A stretch of DNA of 8,187 nt, taken from assembly GCA_013329855.1 (NCBI GenBank), contig DUJI01000072.1:1-8187 (forward strand), given 5' to 3'. Under the pieces are notes generated by a model. The model made no database searches and was not told the origin of the DNA. It saw nothing but the letters and a program-made list of their open reading frames with translations. The position numbers and the translations under genes were made by a program. The DNA is from Thermoplasmata archaeon. GTDB taxonomy: Archaea; Thermoplasmatota; Thermoplasmata; RBG-16-68-12. Shown here piece by piece: positions 5,956 to 8,187 of the stretch (the first letter of the stretch is position 1; each line of letters opens with the position of its first letter).

Positions 5956-5965
5956 CATGTTAACC
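5950..5965. repeat. 16-bp perfect palindrome, right copy (core GTTAACATGTTAAC)
   Basis: GGTTAACATGTTAACC is its own reverse complement and shares the 14-base core with the copy at 4964-4985; only the flanking arms differ. It contains the TAA stop of the second orphan gene. No plus-strand gene starts just downstream, so an ordinary operator role is less obvious here than for the left copy. The centre-to-centre distance between copies is 983 bases. Confidence 0.8.
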
Positions 5966-6210
5966 AAAGGGCCGACAGTCGGGCGGGGCGGCCCATGGCC
6001 TTCGGCGCACGAGAAGTTCGGAAGGCGGGCAGGCAATCCCTTCCGGGTGTTCCTGGCGAGCGCGGCCTCCCGGGTCTGATTCCAGAGCAGGACGACGAAG
6101 CGTCTGCCACGGAGAGCCGACTTACCTCTACCCGCCTTCGGCGGAGGGTTGGGCGTCCCCCCTCATAAGGAGGCGGGCTCGGCTATCACCTGTGGTACTC
6201 GAAGCCGAGA
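5966..6210. other. Hairpin-rich convergent gap with no convincing gene
   Basis: This 245-base gap separates convergent transcripts. Besides the aIF2 gamma 3' hairpin, it contains a 7-bp inverted repeat at 6019-6045 (CGGAAGG with CCTTCCG). There is also a tight hairpin at 6132-6144 (CCGCC, loop TTC, GGCGG) and a CCTC/GAGG pairing around 6161-6174. A 40-codon frame from the ATG inside the palindrome (5957-6079) has no supporting signal. No tRNA, 5S or other standard RNA matched. A structured transcript is possible but unproven. Confidence 0.4.
6178..6209 (-). terminator. Hairpin just after the aIF2 gamma stop codon
   Basis: CTCGGCT and AGCCGAG form a perfect 7-bp stem around an 18-base loop, beginning one base after the TAG of the aIF2 gamma gene. 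It is well placed to be a 3'-end or termination element for the S6e-aIF2 gamma operon. No T-rich run follows, so the call is tentative. Confidence 0.35.
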
Positions 6211-7443
6211 CTACCGGATCACGCCGTAGCCGATGAGGCGCCACTTGCCGCCGATCCGCCGCGACACGGCGACGCGCTGGCCGGGCTCCGCGACGACGGG
6301 AATCTTCAGGCTCATGTCCGCGAGGCTCTCCCGCGCGGAGGTCACCACGCCCACCGTGGTGGCCGTGCCCACGGACACCATGAGCGGCTCCGACGTCTTG
6401 ATGCCCTCCACCTGGAGCTCCTCCTCCGTGCCGACCACGCGCTCGAGGAGGTGGACCTCCACGGACAGCTTGGCCATGATCTCGGGGAGCGTGCCCGGAG
6501 GCCCGACGACGCGGCCCACGAGCCCGTCCGACTTCGTGAGGACGGGGTCCAGGTTCGTGCCGATGGCGATCAGGCCGCCCGGGCGCGCCTCCTTCCGCGA
6601 CGCGCCGCCGCTGTGCAGGCTCCGGATGGACGTCGTGAGGTTCTGCCACTCCGTCTTGTTGCCCACGCTGACCTGGCGGCCGGGCGAGATCTCCACCTCG
6701 TCGCCGACGCGGATGTGGCCCTGGATGAGGCTGCCGCCGAGGACGCCGCCCACGATCTTCTCCGGCGGGATGCCGGGCTGGTTGATGTCGAACGAGCGGG
6801 CGACGTACATCTTGGGCGGCTTGGCCTCCTCGCGGGGCCGCGGCGGGATGGTCTGGTAGAGGAGCATGAGGAGCACGTCCAGGTTCACCTCGTGGTGGGC
6901 GCTCACGGGGACGATGGGGGCCTTCTCCGCCACGGTCCCCTTCACGAACGCCTCGATCTGCCGGTGGTTCTCCTGGGCCTGCTTCGGGTCCACGATGTCG
7001 ATCTTGTTCTGCACGACGACGATCTTGTCCACGCCGATGATGCCGAGGGCCATGAGGTGCTCCTTGGTCTGCGGCTGCGGGCACTTCTCGTTCGCCGCGA
7101 TGACCAGGAGCGCACCGTCCATGAGGGCCGCGCCGCTCAGCATGGTGGCCATGAGGGTCTCGTGGCCGGGCGAATCGACGAACGACACGATCCGGAGGAG
7201 TTCGCCCTTCACGTTGTGGATCTTGCACGTCTCCGAGGTGCCGTAGCACGCCGGCTCCTCGCATTGCGGGCACTTGTAGATGGCCATGTCCGCGTAGCCC
7301 AGGCGGATGGAGATGCCCCGCTTGATCTCCTCGGAGTGGCGGTCCGTCCGCTCCCCGGTCAGGCGCTCCGTGAGGGTCGACTTCCCATGGTCCACGTGCC
7401 CGACGACGCCGATGTTGACCTCCGGCTGGCCCGGAACCTTCAT
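6211..7443 (-). CDS. eif2g: Translation initiation factor aIF2 subunit gamma
   Basis: This is the GTPase subunit of heterotrimeric aIF2, which brings initiator Met-tRNA to the small ribosomal subunit. The 410-residue length is normal. The GTP-binding motifs are in place: G1 GHVDHGKS at 15-22, switch I around [15 protein letters not shown] at 38-52, G3 DSPGH at 90-94, and NKID at 146-149. The zinc-knuckle insertion typical of the archaeal/eukaryotic subunit is visible, with Cys at 58, 61, 66 and 73. Domains II and III follow, from about [20 protein letters not shown] and ending [13 protein letters not shown]. The ATG at 7443 has GGAG eight bases upstream and overlaps the S6e stop as ATGA, so the two genes are coupled. 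A hairpin follows the stop. Nothing essential is missing. Confidence 0.97.
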   Translation of the reverse strand: MKVPGQPEVNIGVVGHVDHGKSTLTERLTGERTDRHSEEIKRGISIRLGYADMAIYKCPQCEEPACYGTSETCKIHNVKGELLRIVSFVDSPGHETLMATMLSGAALMDGALLVIAANEKCPQPQTKEHLMALGIIGVDKIVVVQNKIDIVDPKQAQENHRQIEAFVKGTVAEKAPIVPVSAHHEVNLDVLLMLLYQTIPPRPREEAKPPKMYVARSFDINQPGIPPEKIVGGVLGGSLIQGHIRVGDEVEISPGRQVSVGNKTEWQNLTTSIRSLHSGGASRKEARPGGLIAIGTNLDPVLTKSDGLVGRVVGPPGTLPEIMAKLSVEVHLLERVVGTEEELQVEGIKTSEPLMVSVGTATTVGVVTSARESLADMSLKIPVVAEPGQRVAVSRRIGGKWRLIGYGVIR

Positions 7444-7829
7444 CGCGCCTGCTCCTTCCACGCGTCCTCCAGAGACTTGGGGCCGCGCTGGACGATCTTC
7501 AGGTTGAGCTGGAGGATGTCCGGGGAGATCGTGTTGCCCCGGACGGTCTTCTTCTTCCGCATCCCGGGGCGCGGGGGATGGAAGCCGACGCCGCCGCTCA
7601 CGAGGAGCCGCTTGCGACGCGGGCCAGGGAGGTCGGGCCGCATGGGGAACCCGTCCTTGTCGCTGCCGCCCGTGACCAGGAGCTTGTAGCCCGGCAGGCC
7701 GACGTAGAGGCCGTCCACCTCGTCGCCGATCTTCTTGCCGACCAGGGCGCTCGCGTAGTGACCCGTGATGTCGTGCTTGTACGTCCTGCCGCTCTTCGGG
7801 TCGGCGATGATCGCTTTGAACTCGGCCAT
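7440..7829 (-). CDS. rps6e: Small ribosomal subunit protein eS6 (S6e)
   Basis: This 129-residue ribosomal protein of the archaeal/eukaryotic S6e family is close to the usual archaeal length. It lacks the long eukaryotic C-terminal extension that carries the phosphorylation sites. Hallmarks are the start [18 protein letters not shown], the central [18 protein letters not shown], and [32 protein letters not shown] precedes the C-terminus. The ATG at 7829 has GGGAG upstream with seven bases between GGAG and the start. An earlier in-frame ATG at 7868 would lie almost within the TATA-like box and add 13 residues without family support. It is the first gene of an operon with aIF2 gamma, an association seen in other archaea. 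Confidence 0.96.
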   Translation of the reverse strand: MAEFKAIIADPKSGRTYKHDITGHYASALVGKKIGDEVDGLYVGLPGYKLLVTGGSDKDGFPMRPDLPGPRRKRLLVSGGVGFHPPRPGMRKKKTVRGNTISPDILQLNLKIVQRGPKSLEDAWKEQAR

Positions 7830-7870
7830 GAGGAATCTCCCGCGGAGGCACGCGTTGATACGGGCCATTC

Positions 7871-7876
7871 ATAAAA
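7871..7876 (-). promoter_or_regulatory. TATA-like box for the S6e-aIF2 gamma operon
   Basis: The minus strand reads CCCTTTTATGAA around this TTTTAT core. Initiation about 26 bases downstream would fall near 7848, giving a leader of roughly 20 bases. That leader contains the Shine-Dalgarno sequence GGGAG before the ATG at 7829. Unlike several other genes here, this operon therefore appears to have a short leader. Confidence 0.6.
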
Positions 7877-7905
7877 GGGTTTTGGGGCCGCCCGACGTCC
7901 GCGGT

Positions 7906-8187
7906 TCACGCGGGTCCGGAACGCGGCGCGCCGACGTCGGAGAACAGGCCCAGGATCCCGCCGAGCTCCGCGTACAGGGCGACGACCCGGCGGCCCTCCT
8001 CCGCGGACAGGTCCGGGAGGTCCTTCAGCGCCTCCGTCATCTGCTGGAGGCGGTACACCGCGTCGGGCGTGTTGAAGTCGTCGTCGAGCACGGCCGCGAG
8101 CTCCTCCTCGAGCCACTGATGGGCCTCCGCGACCTCCTCCACGGACGCCACGACGCCCGTTCCGATCGCCCAGACCGGCTCGTAGGC
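7906..8187 (-). CDS. Chimeric frame: triosephosphate isomerase signature fused to CysS DALR domain (partial)
   Basis: The frame is open from the right edge and ends with a TGA at 7908-7906; 93 residues are visible. It begins AYEPVWAIGTG, which fits the triosephosphate isomerase active-site signature including the catalytic Glu. VEEVAEAHQWL follows, resembling the helix after that loop in the isomerase. The sequence then changes to LDDDFNTPDAVYRLQQM and LYAELGGILGLF, characteristic of the DALR anticodon-binding domain of cysteinyl-tRNA synthetase (CysS). The isomerase lacks its last two barrel strands (no GGS phosphate-binding motif). The CysS part lacks everything before DALR, and it stops at about the end of DALR without the extra tail of longer CysS proteins. 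Third positions are GC-rich throughout, with no in-frame stop. It could be a fusion remnant, an assembly junction, or the end of a longer unusual protein. A GTG at 8151 could in principle start a stand-alone DALR peptide of 81 residues. Confidence 0.7.
   Translation of the reverse strand, partial: AYEPVWAIGTGVVASVEEVAEAHQWLEEELAAVLDDDFNTPDAVYRLQQMTEALKDLPDLSAEEGRRVVALYAELGGILGLFSDVGAPRSGPA

Noticed and set aside
5957..6079. Small 40-codon frame starting at the ATG inside the right palindrome
   Set aside because: There is no Shine-Dalgarno or TATA signal at the correct distance and no protein-like pattern. The ATG exists because the palindrome contains CATG.
6121..6215. Possible tRNA-Met (CTCATAA anticodon-like loop at 6162-6168)
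   Set aside because: The loop sequence and a nearly paired 5-bp stem fit, but the stem has a C-A mismatch. No TTCRA T-arm, D-arm or paired acceptor ends lie at the right distances.
6451..7689. Long plus-strand open frame opposite aIF2 gamma and S6e
   Set aside because: It is antisense to two unmistakable genes. Its H/D/L/R-rich composition is the usual product of the reverse strand of GC-rich coding DNA.
1..8187. CRISPR arrays, transposases or insertion sequences
   Set aside because: No regularly spaced direct repeats, transposase motifs or terminal inverted repeats were seen. The two palindromes are the only notable repeats.

Overview
The window looks like chromosomal DNA of a GC-rich archaeon. 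The evidence is archaeal/eukaryotic-type translation genes (aIF2 gamma, ribosomal protein S6e, Pelota/Dom34, Pth2), a DUF99 protein, and AT-rich TATA-like boxes. Several boxes sit about 25-28 bases upstream of a start codon, as in leaderless archaeal transcripts. The gene set would suit a high-GC euryarchaeal or Thermoplasmatota-like genome, but the lineage cannot be fixed from the window alone.

Layout. 1-819 (minus) is the N-terminal part of a PAS-PAS sensor protein that runs off the left edge. 938-1654 (minus) is a single-domain KaiC-family ATPase. From a divergent promoter region, 1764-3334 (plus) holds a tightly packed trio: a three-helix membrane protein with a coiled-coil tail (DUF1616-like), peptidyl-tRNA hydrolase Pth2 and a DUF99 protein. 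A separately promoted small VOC/glyoxalase-like protein follows at 3417-3776 (plus). Pelota is convergent to it at 3856-4890 (minus).

Divergent from Pelota is a module of two unrecognised genes (5075-5458 and 5455-5955, plus). It is bracketed by two perfect palindromes sharing the 14-base core GTTAACATGTTAAC, 983 bases apart. The first palindrome lies in the promoter region and the second contains the stop codon of the last gene. A hairpin-rich convergent gap (5966-6210) separates the module from a translation operon on the minus strand, S6e followed by aIF2 gamma with an ATGA overlap (7829 to 6211). At the right edge, an open frame (7906-8187, minus) begins with a triosephosphate isomerase active-site signature and continues in frame into the DALR anticodon-binding domain of cysteinyl-tRNA synthetase.

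How the genes fit together. The central theme is translation and its quality control: initiation (aIF2 gamma), the small subunit (S6e), stalled-ribosome splitting (Pelota) and peptidyl-tRNA recycling (Pth2). The left end carries signalling-type genes (KaiC-like ATPase and PAS sensor). The least ordinary items are the palindrome-bracketed orphan gene pair, whose first gene appears frame-shifted near its 3' end, and the isomerase/tRNA-synthetase chimeric reading frame at the right edge.
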